Shown: piece by piece, positions 1-9,173 of the stretch
Position numbering within the stretch: the first letter of the stretch is position 1
How the letters are laid out: each line of letters opens with the position of its first letter
Notes under the pieces: model-generated
Seen by the model: only the letters and a program-made list of their open reading frames with translations
Told to the model about the DNA's origin: nothing
Databases searched by the model: none
Program-made: the position numbers and the translations under genes
DNA from: G963677915 sp963677915
GTDB lineage: Bacteria > Bacillota > Clostridia > Lachnospirales > Vallitaleaceae
Direction of reading: 5' to 3'
Assembly: GCA_963677915.2 (NCBI GenBank)
Contig: CAXXGE010000004.1
Span: forward strand, 1-64,000
DNA length: 64,000 bases

Positions 1-314
1 TCGCGAAGAAGGCGGTTCGAATGATTCGTATGTTTGGTATTTTAATGATTGAGATTTATTGAGAGGCTACAACTGCGAATACGGTGACACGCAGCAACTG
101 CCGGGACGTATGAATATGCGGTTTACCGCAGGTTTTACCGTGCAGGCTTTGTGTTATGCCAACTGAATTTAACACAGTCTTCTGAAACATGGTTACTCAT
201 TAATTTTGATTGGATTTGGAGAAACTAGTCAACCGATGACAGATCATAGAAGACAAAAATCGGTAGGATCGGGTAGAGCGTAAATCGGAAATGAAATTAA
301 TAATGTTGAATACG

Positions 315-342
315 CAGGAGGAAAAGTTCGCTTTTCCTCCTG
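315..342 (+). terminator. 12-bp hairpin with TTCG loop
   Basis: A perfect 12-bp stem (315-326 with 331-342) closes a TTCG tetraloop and is followed by the T-rich TTATGTTT. It could end a plus-strand transcript from left of the window. The downstream T-run is interrupted, so terminator activity is inferred. Confidence 0.5.
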
Positions 343-353
343 TTATGTTTCAG

Positions 354-400
354 AAAAAGCTGCTGCACCGGTCGAAGCAACGATCAATGCAGCAGCTTTT
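354..400 (-). terminator. Rho-independent terminator of typA
   Basis: Arms 355-367 and 388-400 form a 13-bp stem (AAAAGCTGCTGCA and its complement) just past the typA stop codon. On the minus strand the stem runs into TTTTT. Confidence 0.8.
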
Positions 401-403
401 GGT

Positions 404-2175
404 TTATTTTTTTCGCAGTCTCGTGCTGTCTGGTGTGATTTCGACAAGTTCATCATCGGAAATGAATTCCAGAGCCTCTTCAAGGCTGAATAGGCGGGGC
501 GGCGCCAGTTTGACGGCGTCATCGCTGCCTGAAGCACGTGTATTGGTCAGCTTTTTGTTCTTGGTCGGATTGACGGTCATATCCTCCTTGCGGGAGTTGA
601 TACCAATAATCATGCCTTTGTAGACATTGGTACCAGGGGGGATGATCATGGTCGCACGCTCCGAAAGGTTGTTCAGTGCGTAAGGCATTGCCACGCCCTG
701 CTCGCCGGAAACCAGAACACCGTTGGTGCGGCGGGGATATCGCCTTTGTATGGTTCGAATCCTGCTATGGAACGGATGATGGTTGCTTCGCCTCTGGATT
801 CGGTCAGCATTTCACTTCTGAAACCGATCAGTCCTCTTGTTGGAGCCAGGTATTCGACCCTTGTGAAACCGTTTTCGGATATCATGTGTTCCATCGTGCC
901 TTTCCTCAGGTTCAACTTGGAAATGGCATTCCCTGCATATTCATCGGGCAGGTTGACGATGACTTTTTCCACCGGTTCCATCAGGTAACCGTGTTCGTCT
1001 TCGTGCATGATGACTTCCGGTTTTGAGACGGAGAGCTCATAGCCTTCCCGTCGCATGTTTTCGATCAGGATCGACAGGTGAAGTTCACCGCGGCCCGATA
1101 CTTTGTAGCCCTCGACGCCGCCCAAAGGTTCGCACCTGAGTCCGACATTCAGTTCAAGTTCCTTGTCCAGCCTTTCCTTGAGGTGGCGGGAAGTGACGAA
1201 TTTGCCGCTCTGTCCTGCAAAAGGCGAGCTGTTGACCAGGAAGTTCATGGATAGGGTCGGCTCTTCGATGTGGATCATCGGAAGCGGCTCGACTTTGTAG
1301 AGGTCGCATATGGTTTCGCCAATCATGATTTCTGGGATGCCGGCTATGACTGCGATGTCGCCGCTTTCCACCTCTTCCTGCTGTGTCTGTTTGAGGCCTT
1401 CATAGTTGAACAGTTTCACGATTCTGCCATTGACGACGCCGCCGTCACGTTTGGAGATGGCCACCTGCTGGCCTTGGCGAACGGTGCCTTTGTAGACGCG
1501 GCCGATGCCAAGGCGTCCGATGTAGTCATCATAGCCAAGGGCGGATATCTGAAGCTGGAGAGGTTCTTCGTTGATCTCGGGATAAGGATCCACATGGTTG
1601 ACAATCGTCTCGAACAAAGGCATCAGGTCTTCGTTGTCATCATCCGCGTTGTATCTGACGATGCCGTCGCGGGCAATGCCGTAGAGAATCGGGAAGTCCA
1701 GCTGTTCATCGTTCGCGTTCAGGTCAACGAAAAGGTCGAAGGTCATATCCACAACCTCTTCAGCCCGCTGGTCCTTCTTGTCGATTTTGTTTATCAGCAG
1801 AATCGGCTTGAGGTTCAGCTCGAGGGATTTCTCAAGGACAAAGCGCGTCTGAGGCATCGGGCCTTCGCTGGAGTCCACAAGTAAGATAACGGTGTCGACA
1901 GTCTTGATGATCCGTTCGACTTCTGAGGAGAAGTCGGCGTGACCAGGTGTGTCGACAATATTGATTTTGTAGTCTTTATAGCGAACGGAACAGTTCTTGG
2001 AGTAGATGGTAATACCGCGCTCCCGTTCGAGATCGTTGCTGTCCATTACGCAATCCACCACTTCCTCATTGGATCTAAAGACACCGCTTTGGCTGAGGAA
2101 GGCATCGACTAGGGTGGACTTGCCGGCATCGACGTGGGCAATGACGGCTATGTTTATAATTTTATTGCTGCTCAT
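404..2175 (-). CDS. typA: Translational GTPase TypA/BipA, one frameshift as read
   Basis: TypA/BipA is a ribosome-associated GTPase of the EF-G family that helps ribosome assembly and stress growth. The G-domain motifs are clear: AHVDAGKST near residue 14, DTPGHAD and NKID, followed by the beta-barrel and the TypA-specific C-terminal domain. The frame breaks at about 733-736: after GDIP the frame-1 product runs off, and the true C-terminus (starting at RRTNGVLVSGEQG) resumes one base over and ends at 404. One C is missing from a short C-run. Repaired, the protein is about 590 residues, slightly under the usual 605-615. The gene is near-universal in bacteria, so a sequence error is more likely than real loss. 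Confidence 0.9.
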
Positions 2176-2214
2176 ATGTACCTGCTTTCATATTTATGTG
2201 TGTGCCAAAGATAT

Positions 2215-2244
2215 AGTTTACTATAGACAGCTAGATTTTGTAAA
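2215..2244 (-). promoter_or_regulatory. Possible typA promoter
   Basis: Read on the minus strand, TTTACA (2239-2244) and TAAACT (2215-2220) are separated by 18 bp, upstream of the typA start. It is a modest match to sigma-A sites. Confidence 0.35.
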
Positions 2245-2293
2245 GATAAAATTATATTAAGCGAACATTGTACTAGAAATGAGGTGTGTGCCA

Positions 2294-3364
2294 ATGGCTG
2301 AGACTTTTCGTATACTTGTAATCAATCCGGGATCCACTTCCACGAAGGTCGGCGTGTTTGAGAACGAGGCCTGCCTGTTTGAGGAGAGGATTGCCTATCG
2401 TGCTGAAGAACTGGCGATTTTCAGGAAGGCTGCGGACCAATATGATTTGAGGAAAAAGGATATCATGGACTGCCTTGAAGAAAAGGGATACCGCGTATCT
2501 GAAATGGATGCAATCGCTGCCAGGGGCGCCCCGCTGCCGCCTCTTAGAAGCGGTGCCTATTGTGTGGGAAAAGCCATGGCAGACAGGCTTAGAAACAATC
2601 CCATTATGGAACATGCATCCAATCTGGCACCGATTATCGCTTATGAGTTTTCGGAAATGTACGGTATTCCTTCATATATATACGACGGTGTGACAACGGA
2701 CGAGCTCTCTGCTCTGGCGAGGGTGTCCGGCATGCCGGAAATACCCAGGGTCAGCCTGTGCCATGCTCTCAACATGAAGGCCGCCGCAAGAAAAGGAGCG
2801 GAAAGCATCGGATTGGCATACAGCGATGCCAATATTGTCGTAGCCCACCTGGGCGGCGGCATAACCATCAGCCTCCATGAACAGGGTCGGATGTGCGATA
2901 TCCTGTCAGATGACGAGGGACCTTTTTCGCCGGAAGGCTCCGGCAGGGTGCCTTGCAGGAAGCTGATCGAGCTATGCTACAGTGGACAGTATGACAGGCA
3001 GGAGATGCTCAGGAAGCTGAGGGGGCGAGGCGGCCTGACCGCCTATGCGGGAACCAATGACGTGGAGGAACTGGAAAAGCGCATCGGTGAAGATGACGAG
3101 GATGCCAGGCTCTGGCTGGAGGCGATGGCTTACCAGGTAGCGAAGGGGATTGGCGAGATGGCTGTCGCAGCATCGGGAGATGTGGATATGATTGTGCTGA
3201 CAGGCGGTATGGCAGGGTCCGAGAGGATTACCGGATGGATCGAAAGACGTGTTGCGTTCATCGCCGATGTCCTGAACATACCCGGTGAGATGGAAATGGA
3301 ATCCCTGGCAGCCGGCGTTTTACGTGTGCTGAAAGGAGTGGAAGAGGCTTATGAGTATAGATAG
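2294..3364 (+). CDS. buk: Butyrate kinase
   Basis: Makes butyrate plus ATP from butyryl phosphate, or the reverse, in the last step of kinase-type butyrate fermentation. It belongs to the acetate/butyrate kinase (ASKHA) fold: the N-terminal phosphate motif INPGSTSTK lies near residue 10, AHLGGGITI in the middle and LTGGMA near the C-terminus. The 356-residue length is normal for Buk. An upstream in-frame ATG at 2279 exists, but GAGGTG at 2281-2286 is spaced for the ATG at 2294. The last 14 bp overlap ptb, so the two are translationally coupled. A branched-chain carboxylate kinase role is possible and cannot be told apart here. Confidence 0.93.
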   Translation: MAETFRILVINPGSTSTKVGVFENEACLFEERIAYRAEELAIFRKAADQYDLRKKDIMDCLEEKGYRVSEMDAIAARGAPLPPLRSGAYCVGKAMADRLRNNPIMEHASNLAPIIAYEFSEMYGIPSYIYDGVTTDELSALARVSGMPEIPRVSLCHALNMKAAARKGAESIGLAYSDANIVVAHLGGGITISLHEQGRMCDILSDDEGPFSPEGSGRVPCRKLIELCYSGQYDRQEMLRKLRGRGGLTAYAGTNDVEELEKRIGEDDEDARLWLEAMAYQVAKGIGEMAVAASGDVDMIVLTGGMAGSERITGWIERRVAFIADVLNIPGEMEMESLAAGVLRVLKGVEEAYEYR

Positions 3365-4259
3365 ATTCTCGGGATTGATCCGTGCTCTGCTGGATAGTCC
3401 CCACCGTCCCGTTGTGGCGGTGGTGAATGCACACGATGCTGCCACGCTTGAGGCGGTTAAGGAAGGTGTTGACAATGGCCTGATTCGGGCATCGTTGATT
3501 GGCAAGGGGGATAGTATCCGGGCGATTATGGAAGCGGTGAATCTAGGTTCTGAGGGTGTCGATATTATCGAAGCCGCCACCGACGAGGAAGCAGCCCGTC
3601 TTGGCGTGGCACTGGTCTGTGATGGCCGCGCGGATGTACTGATGAAGGGGATGATCCAGACAAAGGATTTCCTTAAGGCGGTGGTCCATCCGGAATGGGG
3701 AATCAGAAAAGAGCGCTTGCTAAGCCATGTGGCTTTGCTTGAAATACCTGGCTACAGCAAGTTCATATGTCTGACTGACGGCGGGATGGTCATGAATCCG
3801 GATTTGGCGCAAAAAAAAGAGTTGATCCGGAATGCGGTTGCTGTCATGCGGCATCTGGGCATCGAGTGCCCGAAGGTAGCTGTCCTGGCTGCTGTCGAGA
3901 AAGTAAACGAAGCCATGCCGGAAACGCTGGATGCTGCTGAGCTGAAACGCTTGAATCAACTGGGTGATATTGAAAACTGTCTTGTGGAGGGCCCCATATC
4001 CTTCGACCTCGCCTTTTCAAAAGAGTCGGCTGAGGCTAAATGCTACAGCAGTCCTGTGACGGGTGAGCCGGATATATTGCTGCTGCCTGACATCGCGTCA
4101 GGCAACATATTGGCAAAGGCCCTGGTTCATGCCGCCGGCGGCGTGATGGCCGGCGTGGTGGCCGGTGCCAGGGTGCCGATTGTCGTGACGTCCAGAGGCG
4201 CCACGGTGGAAGAAAAACTCAATTCCCTCGCCCTGGCAGCCAGACTTTCATATCGTTAA
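3351..4259 (+). CDS. ptb: Phosphate butyryltransferase
   Basis: Converts butyryl-CoA and phosphate to butyryl phosphate and CoA, feeding butyrate kinase. The 302-residue protein has the phosphate acetyl/butyryltransferase fold, with the conserved LMKGMIQTKDFLKAV block and a glycine-rich C-terminus (GGVMAGVVAGARVP). It follows buk, with a 14-bp overlap (buk-ptb order). The gene ends directly against the converging aminotransferase, with no room for a separate terminator. Confidence 0.93.
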   Translation: MSIDRFSGLIRALLDSPHRPVVAVVNAHDAATLEAVKEGVDNGLIRASLIGKGDSIRAIMEAVNLGSEGVDIIEAATDEEAARLGVALVCDGRADVLMKGMIQTKDFLKAVVHPEWGIRKERLLSHVALLEIPGYSKFICLTDGGMVMNPDLAQKKELIRNAVAVMRHLGIECPKVAVLAAVEKVNEAMPETLDAAELKRLNQLGDIENCLVEGPISFDLAFSKESAEAKCYSSPVTGEPDILLLPDIASGNILAKALVHAAGGVMAGVVAGARVPIVVTSRGATVEEKLNSLALAARLSYR

Positions 4260-5444
4260 TTACTTATAGAGGTTCCATAGCTTCTCGAAGGCTGGAAGTG
4301 AATTCTCCACACGCTGCTTCGAGATGCAGTAGGAGATGCGGAAATGACCCGGGCAGCCGAAAGCGGAGCCTGGTACGAGGAGCAGGTTGAACTGTTTGGC
4401 GTCCTTACAGAACTGGACGTCATCCTCGATCGGTGTTTTTGGGAAAAGGTAGAAAGCGCCCTCCGGCTTGACACATGAGAAACCGAGGCCTGTCAAATGG
4501 TTGTACAGAAGGTCCCTGTTCTCCTTGTAGCTGCCTGTATCCACGGTGGCATCCAGGTTCCTTGCGACCACCTTCTGGAACAGGGAGGGTGCGTTGACAA
4601 ATCCAAGGATGCGGTTGGCCACATTAAGTGAAGCGGCAATATCCCTGTAACCTTCGCATGTCGGTGCGACGACAAGATAGCCGATCCTTTCGCCGGGCAG
4701 GGAAAGGGACTTGCTGTAGGAGTAACCGACGATGGCGTTGTGGTAATAGTTAAGAATATACGGTACATCGGTGCCGTCGTATACCAGTTCGCGATAGGGT
4801 TCGTCCGATACAAGGTAGATGGATGTGCCGTAGGCTTTTTCCTTTTCTAAAAGGATCTCTGCCAGCCGCTTGTAGGTTTCGTCCGAGTAGATGACCCCGG
4901 TCGGGTTGTTCGGGGAGTTCACAAGGACGATGCGTGTCTTTTCGTTGATATAGCTGTCCAGGGCGTCAAGGTTCGGCTGGAACGTGTCGGTATTCGGCGG
5001 TACGACTTTAAGGACTGCGTCGAAATTGTCCGCATACTTGTCGTACTCAGTAAAGTAAGGGGCGAAGGTGACGACCTCTTCGCCAGGATTGAGCAATGTC
5101 TTGAAAAGGATGTTAAGACCGCCGGCTGCACCACAGGTCATAACGATGCCTTCTTTTGAAGTGTTGGTGCCGTACTGGCTGTTGATAAAGGAAGCGATGG
5201 CCTCCCTGACCTCTGGATAACCTGAGTTGTTCATATAACTGTGGACGGCTGAAGGTGCTTCTTCGTCCAGTATGTCCTTGATGGATTGTTTTATGGATTC
5301 GGGTGGTTCAACGTTGGGATTGCCCAGACTGAAGTCGTAGACATTGTCGATGCCGTACTGTTCGACCAGCTTGGCGCCTTCTTCAAACATGGCGCGAATA
5401 AGGGAGCTTCCGGCAACCATCCGAGACATTTTTGTGGAAATCAT
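4260..5444 (-). CDS. PLP-dependent aminotransferase, class I/II
   Basis: Fold-type I aminotransferase of the aspartate/aromatic aminotransferase family; the amino-acid substrate cannot be fixed from sequence. The 394-residue protein has the substrate loop FSLGNPNVEPP near residue 40, the PNNPTG motif, and the PLP-binding lysine in SYSKSLSLPGERIGY. The C-terminal arginine that holds the carboxylate is in FRISYC. The start ATG is preceded by AGGAGG on the minus strand. It converges on ptb with no gap between stop codons. The T-box promoter lies divergently upstream, so transcription runs opposite to thrS. Confidence 0.9.
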   Translation of the reverse strand: MISTKMSRMVAGSSLIRAMFEEGAKLVEQYGIDNVYDFSLGNPNVEPPESIKQSIKDILDEEAPSAVHSYMNNSGYPEVREAIASFINSQYGTNTSKEGIVMTCGAAGGLNILFKTLLNPGEEVVTFAPYFTEYDKYADNFDAVLKVVPPNTDTFQPNLDALDSYINEKTRIVLVNSPNNPTGVIYSDETYKRLAEILLEKEKAYGTSIYLVSDEPYRELVYDGTDVPYILNYYHNAIVGYSYSKSLSLPGERIGYLVVAPTCEGYRDIAASLNVANRILGFVNAPSLFQKVVARNLDATVDTGSYKENRDLLYNHLTGLGFSCVKPEGAFYLFPKTPIEDDVQFCKDAKQFNLLLVPGSAFGCPGHFRISYCISKQRVENSLPAFEKLWNLYK

Positions 5445-5498
5445 GGTCTTACCTCCTGTTTAAATGTAGTGAAGCTGCTTTTTCAACATTATAGCATC

Positions 5499-5526
5499 TT
5501 GACAAACATGGGAGCAATGCTATAAT
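5499..5526 (+). promoter_or_regulatory. Sigma-A promoter of T-box/thrS operon
   Basis: TTGACA (5499-5504) and TATAAT (5521-5526) with a 16-bp spacer, directly upstream of the T-box leader. Confidence 0.85.
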
Positions 5527-5536
5527 GATTACAATA

Positions 5537-5757
5537 ATTGAAATGCGTTGATGAGACGAGTAGAATGCGGAAAGATTCAGAGAGAAGGCGGCTGCTGTGA
5601 AGCCTTTATCCGGAAACATTTGAAAACTGCCTCGGAGCGGCCCCAATCCGGCTCGGTGATGCGTTATAGTCGAAGTGAGTGGTTTCTTATGATTCAATAA
5701 GGGTGGAACCGCGAGATGTGTCTCGTCCCTTGCATGTGCAAGTGGCGGGATTTTTTG
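5537..5757 (+). promoter_or_regulatory. T-box riboswitch, probably threonine-specific
   Basis: The leader shows the stem I landmark GATGAGACGAGTAG (about 5549-5563), the AGAGAG box near 5579, GCTGCTGTGAAGCC, and the T-box core AGGGTGGAACCGCG at 5700-5713. A GC-rich hairpin and T-run at 5724-5757 form the terminator. T-boxes sense uncharged tRNA by codon-anticodon pairing. The specifier is most simply ACT (Thr) at 5626-5628, followed by a purine, which fits the downstream thrS. The specifier choice is inference; the T-box itself is unmistakable. It controls a hemerythrin gene before thrS. Confidence 0.93.
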
Positions 5758-5800
5758 TTTTTTCACGGGTAATGAACGCGAATGCGAAAGGAGTGGTCGA

Positions 5801-6214
5801 ATGCTTTGGAGCAAGGAGTTCGAGCTTGGCATCGAAATGATCGACAAACAGCATAAAAAACTGTTCGATATCATCGACAAGTCCAAGAAGGTCGAACAGG
5901 ATATCAGGGACAATATCGACAGCTATGATGAAATTATGTTGATACTTGAAGAGATGGAGCACTATACGAGGATCCATTTTGCCTACGAAGAGGGTATTCT
6001 TGAACGAACGGGATATGACAGCCTGGAGGACCAGAAATACGAACACGAGTCCTTTCTGTTCCATGTGCATGAAATCATAGGCAAGGACTTCGACTACAGC
6101 CAGCTGGAGACAATCCAGAATATCAACGATTATCTTTACGAATGGCTTAAAGACCATATAATGATCAAAGACGCCGCCTATGTACCCCATGTGCTGGCGC
6201 AGGAAGGGAAGTAA
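5801..6214 (+). CDS. Bacteriohemerythrin
   Basis: A 137-residue non-haem di-iron oxygen-binding four-helix protein. The ligand set is visible: HKKLFDIID in helix 1, HYTRIHFAYEE in helix 2, HESFLFHVH in helix 3 and WLKDHI in helix 4. In anaerobes such proteins bind or scavenge O2 or sense redox. A strong AAAGGAG precedes the ATG. The gene lies between the T-box and thrS, and thrS starts one base after its stop, so its expression should respond to threonyl-tRNA charging. That placement is unusual for a hemerythrin. Confidence 0.92.
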   Translation: MLWSKEFELGIEMIDKQHKKLFDIIDKSKKVEQDIRDNIDSYDEIMLILEEMEHYTRIHFAYEEGILERTGYDSLEDQKYEHESFLFHVHEIIGKDFDYSQLETIQNINDYLYEWLKDHIMIKDAAYVPHVLAQEGK

Positions 6215-6215
6215 T

Positions 6216-8180
6216 ATGATTATCACTTTGAAAGATGGATCAACAAAAGAATATGCATCCGGCATGTCAGTGCTTGACATAGCTGCGGATATCAGCGAAG
6301 GACTTGCGAGGGCTGCTTGTGCGGGCGAGGTCAATGGTGAAGTGGTGGACCTTAGAACGGTTGTGGATGAAGATGTGGAACTGAACATTCTGACATTCAG
6401 GGACCAGGCAGGCATGGATGCCTTTCGCCATACTGCATCCCATATACTTGCTCAAGCAGTCAAGCGCCTTTATCCCGGTGCGAAACTGGCTATCGGGCCG
6501 GCTATCGAATTGGGATTCTACTACGATTTCGACATGGATAGGGCGTTGGACAACAAAGACCTGGCGGCGATTGAAAAGGAAATGAATGCCATCGTCAAGG
6601 AAAAACTTGACATCGAGCGTTTTGAACTGCCAAGGGCAGAAGCTTTGAAACTGGTGGAAGAGATGGGTGAAAGCTATAAGGCCGAGTTGATTTCCGACCT
6701 GCCTGAAGATGCGGTCATTTCCTTTTACAAGCAGGGGGATTTCGTCGACCTGTGCGCCGGCCCCCATCTGATGAATACAAAGGAAGTCAAGGCGCTCAAG
6801 CTTATCTCGACGGCGGGTGCATACTGGCGCGGCAACGAGAAGAACAAGATGCTCTCAAGAATCTATGGTACAGCCTATAACAAGAAGTCGGACCTGAAAG
6901 AGCACATGGTACGTCTTGAGGAAGCCAAGAAGAGAGACCACAACAAACTGGGCAGGGAGCTTGAGATTTTTACCACTTCCGAAGTGGTAGGCCAGGGACT
7001 TCCTCTGATTATGCCGAAGGGCGCGAAAATTATCCAGACGCTTCAGCGTTACGTTGAGGACGAGGAAGAGGCTAGGGGCTATGAGTTCACCAGGACACCG
7101 GTTATGGCGAAAAGCGACCTTTTCAAGATATCGGGGCATTGGGATCATTACAAGGATGGCATGTTTGTGCTTGGAGACGAGGAGAAGGATGATGAGGTCT
7201 ATGCACTGCGTCCGATGACATGTCCTTTCCAATATATGATCTACAAGGCGAAGCAGCGAAGCTACAGGGATCTGCCGGTCAGGTACTCGGAGACATCGCC
7301 GTTGTTCAGGAACGAGTCTTCGGGCGAGATGCACGGTTTGATCCGCGTGAGACAGTTCCACCTGGCAGATGCCCATATCATGTGCACGCCGGAACAGGTT
7401 GAGCAGGAGTTCAAGGATGTTGTCGTTCTGGTTCAGGATATGATGCAGGCGATCGGTATTGTCAATGACGTGACTTACCGCTTCAGCAAATGGGATCCTG
7501 AGAAGACGGATAAATACATCGACAATCCTGATGCGTGGCATACAACGCAGAATGTGATGAGGAAGATTCTGAACGATATCGGCCTTGAATATGAAGAGGC
7601 TGACGGGGAAGCGGCTTTCTATGGACCAAAACTGGATGTCCAGTTCAGAAATGTCCACGGCAAGGAAGACACACTATTCACCATCCAGCTTGATTTCGCG
7701 TTGTCAGAGCGTTTTGATATGACTTATGTGGACAAGGACAACCAAAAGAAACGTCCGTATATCATCCACAGAAGCTCCATCGGCTGCTATGAGAGGACTC
7801 TGGCGATGCTGATTGAAAAATACGCAGGCGCTTTCCCTCTTTGGCTCGCGCCGACGCAGCTTAAACTGCTGCCGATTACTGACAACCAGATCGAGTACTG
7901 CAGAAACATCAAGAAGACGCTGAGAGGCTACGGCATCCGTGTGGATATTGATGAACGTGCCGAAAAGATCGGCTACAAGATCAGAGAAGCCAGAATGGAG
8001 CGTATCCCGTATCTCGCCATCGTCGGGCAGGAAGAGAGCGAAAACAACAGCCTTGCGATCCGCAGCAGGGAAAAGGGTGATGAAGGCTCTATCGCTTTGG
8101 ATGATTTCATCAAGCGTATTGCAGATGAAAATGCGAGCAAGTACATCTACCATCAGCATATGATTGAAGAGAGCAAATAG
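6216..8180 (+). CDS. thrS: Threonyl-tRNA synthetase
   Basis: Charges tRNA-Thr. The order is TGS domain (about residues 1-60), the editing/SAD domain with HTASHILAQA near residue 70, the class II catalytic core (motif 2 around RNESSGEMHGLIRVRQF, motif 3 around HRSSIGCYER), and a C-terminal anticodon-binding domain. Length is 654 residues, normal for ThrS. An earlier in-frame start at 6180 exists, but AGGAAGGG at 6201-6208 and the N-terminus MIITLKDGS point to 6216. It is translated directly after the hemerythrin stop and lies under the T-box. Confidence 0.96.
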   Translation: MIITLKDGSTKEYASGMSVLDIAADISEGLARAACAGEVNGEVVDLRTVVDEDVELNILTFRDQAGMDAFRHTASHILAQAVKRLYPGAKLAIGPAIELGFYYDFDMDRALDNKDLAAIEKEMNAIVKEKLDIERFELPRAEALKLVEEMGESYKAELISDLPEDAVISFYKQGDFVDLCAGPHLMNTKEVKALKLISTAGAYWRGNEKNKMLSRIYGTAYNKKSDLKEHMVRLEEAKKRDHNKLGRELEIFTTSEVVGQGLPLIMPKGAKIIQTLQRYVEDEEEARGYEFTRTPVMAKSDLFKISGHWDHYKDGMFVLGDEEKDDEVYALRPMTCPFQYMIYKAKQRSYRDLPVRYSETSPLFRNESSGEMHGLIRVRQFHLADAHIMCTPEQVEQEFKDVVVLVQDMMQAIGIVNDVTYRFSKWDPEKTDKYIDNPDAWHTTQNVMRKILNDIGLEYEEADGEAAFYGPKLDVQFRNVHGKEDTLFTIQLDFALSERFDMTYVDKDNQKKRPYIIHRSSIGCYERTLAMLIEKYAGAFPLWLAPTQLKLLPITDNQIEYCRNIKKTLRGYGIRVDIDERAEKIGYKIREARMERIPYLAIVGQEESENNSLAIRSREKGDEGSIALDDFIKRIADENASKYIYHQHMIEESK

Positions 8181-8201
8181 ATATTGTATTTAACAAAGTC
8201 G

Positions 8202-8230
8202 TTGACACGCATGGGCTCCCGTGATATACT
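8202..8230 (+). promoter_or_regulatory. Sigma-A promoter of infC operon
   Basis: TTGACA (8202-8207) and TATACT (8225-8230) with a 17-bp spacer. Confidence 0.85.
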
Positions 8231-8236
8231 ACTCGG

Positions 8237-8380
8237 GATGACAAGAAGCAGAGTATCCACTCTCACCAAATCGTGTCGACGACTTTGGTATTATACCCGT
8301 TATCCCTGAAAGGCATTCTTTTTGTCTGTTCAGGGTCTTAAGGTGTGTGGATGACTTGTCTGCACATTTTTTTATTTCAA
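8237..8380 (+). promoter_or_regulatory. infC leader with attenuator, L20-leader type
   Basis: About 160 nt of untranslated leader separate the promoter from infC. An attenuator hairpin lies at 8344-8366 (8-bp stem with two G-U pairs, loop TGACTTG) followed by seven T. In Bacillota the infC-rpmI-rplT operon is repressed by ribosomal protein L20 binding such a leader. The gene order and attenuator are seen; L20 control is inferred from the family. Confidence 0.6.
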
Positions 8381-8399
8381 CACTTGGAGGTGTCAGAAT

Positions 8400-8912
8400 A
8401 TCAGCGATTATATGATCAATGAAAAAATCCGCGACAGGGAAGTCCGGGTTATCGATGAGGAAGGGAACCAGCTGGGCATTATGTCTGCAAAAGACGCACA
8501 AAAGATTGCCCGTGAAAAGGAGCTTGACCTTGTCAAGATCGCACCGCAGGCCAAACCACCGGTTTGCAAAATCATCGACTTTGGAAAGTTTCGCTATGAA
8601 CAGGCGAAAAAGGACAAAGAGGCGCGCAAGAAGCAGAACATCATAAGCGTCAAGGAAGTTCGTCTGTCTCCCAACATCGAGCAGCACGACATCAACACAA
8701 AAACAAAACAAGCAATCAAGTTCCTAAGCAACGGCGACAGGGTTAAAGTATCTGTCCGTTTCAGAGGAAGAGAGATGGCCCATACTTACAAGGGAAGGGA
8801 CATCCTCATGGCGTTCGCGAAGTCTCTTGGAGATATCGCAGAGGTTGAGCGCAACCCTAAAATGGAAGGCAGAAGCATGATTATGTTTCTGACTCCGAAA
8901 AAAGACAAATAA
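8400..8912 (+). CDS. infC: Translation initiation factor IF-3, AUC start
   Basis: IF-3 binds the 30S subunit and enforces start-codon fidelity. The N-domain (INEKIRDREVRVIDEEG) and C-domain (VKEVRLSPNI, KVSVRFRGREM) are both present. The first ATG is at 8412, but the only good ribosome site, GGAGGTG at 8386-8392, is 19 nt away from it and 7 nt from an in-frame ATC at 8400. Reading from ATC gives the N-terminus ISDYMINEKI and 170 residues, normal for IF-3. Rare start codons are a known self-regulation device of infC. It is the first gene of infC-rpmI-rplT. Confidence 0.92.
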   Translation: MSDYMINEKIRDREVRVIDEEGNQLGIMSAKDAQKIAREKELDLVKIAPQAKPPVCKIIDFGKFRYEQAKKDKEARKKQNIISVKEVRLSPNIEQHDINTKTKQAIKFLSNGDRVKVSVRFRGREMAHTYKGRDILMAFAKSLGDIAEVERNPKMEGRSMIMFLTPKKDK

Positions 8913-8956
8913 AAGTATGGAGTGGCGGCAGCCACTAAGATCAAGGAGGAAGAACA

Positions 8957-9151
8957 ATGCCTAAAATGAAATCACACAGAGGCGCGGCTAAAAGATTCAA
9001 GAAGACCGGCAGTGGTAAAATCAAAAGAAGCAAAGCATACACAAGCCACATTCTTACCAAGAAGAGCCCGAAGAGAAAGCGTAATCTGAGACACGCAACT
9101 ATTGCTTCAAAAGCAAACGAGAAAACAATCAAGCAATTGCTCCCGTATTAA
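8957..9151 (+). CDS. rpmI: 50S ribosomal protein L35
   Basis: A 64-residue, very basic protein with the L35 signature MPKMKSHRGAAKRFK at the N-terminus. AAGGAGGAAG precedes the ATG. It is the middle gene of the infC-rpmI-rplT operon. Confidence 0.97.
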   Translation: MPKMKSHRGAAKRFKKTGSGKIKRSKAYTSHILTKKSPKRKRNLRHATIASKANEKTIKQLLPY

Positions 9152-9173
9152 GATAGGGTAGGAGGTTAGAAAG

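Larger units (their letters stand above)
1..403. other. Intergenic stretch at left edge, no gene called
   Basis: No convincing gene is seen in this stretch. A short open frame from the window edge to about position 52 could be the 3' end of a plus-strand gene lying outside the window, but it is too short to identify. Two hairpins near 315-400 are listed separately. No tRNA, rRNA or known riboswitch was recognised. Confidence 0.4.

Noticed and set aside
1..290. Possible structured RNA at the left edge
   Set aside because: Only a short GGTTTTACC-type inverted repeat is seen; no known RNA family signature was found, and the edge truncates any larger structure.
1270..1884. 204-codon open frame on the plus strand inside typA
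   Set aside because: It is an antisense shadow of a well-conserved GTPase gene, without ribosome site or recognisable product.
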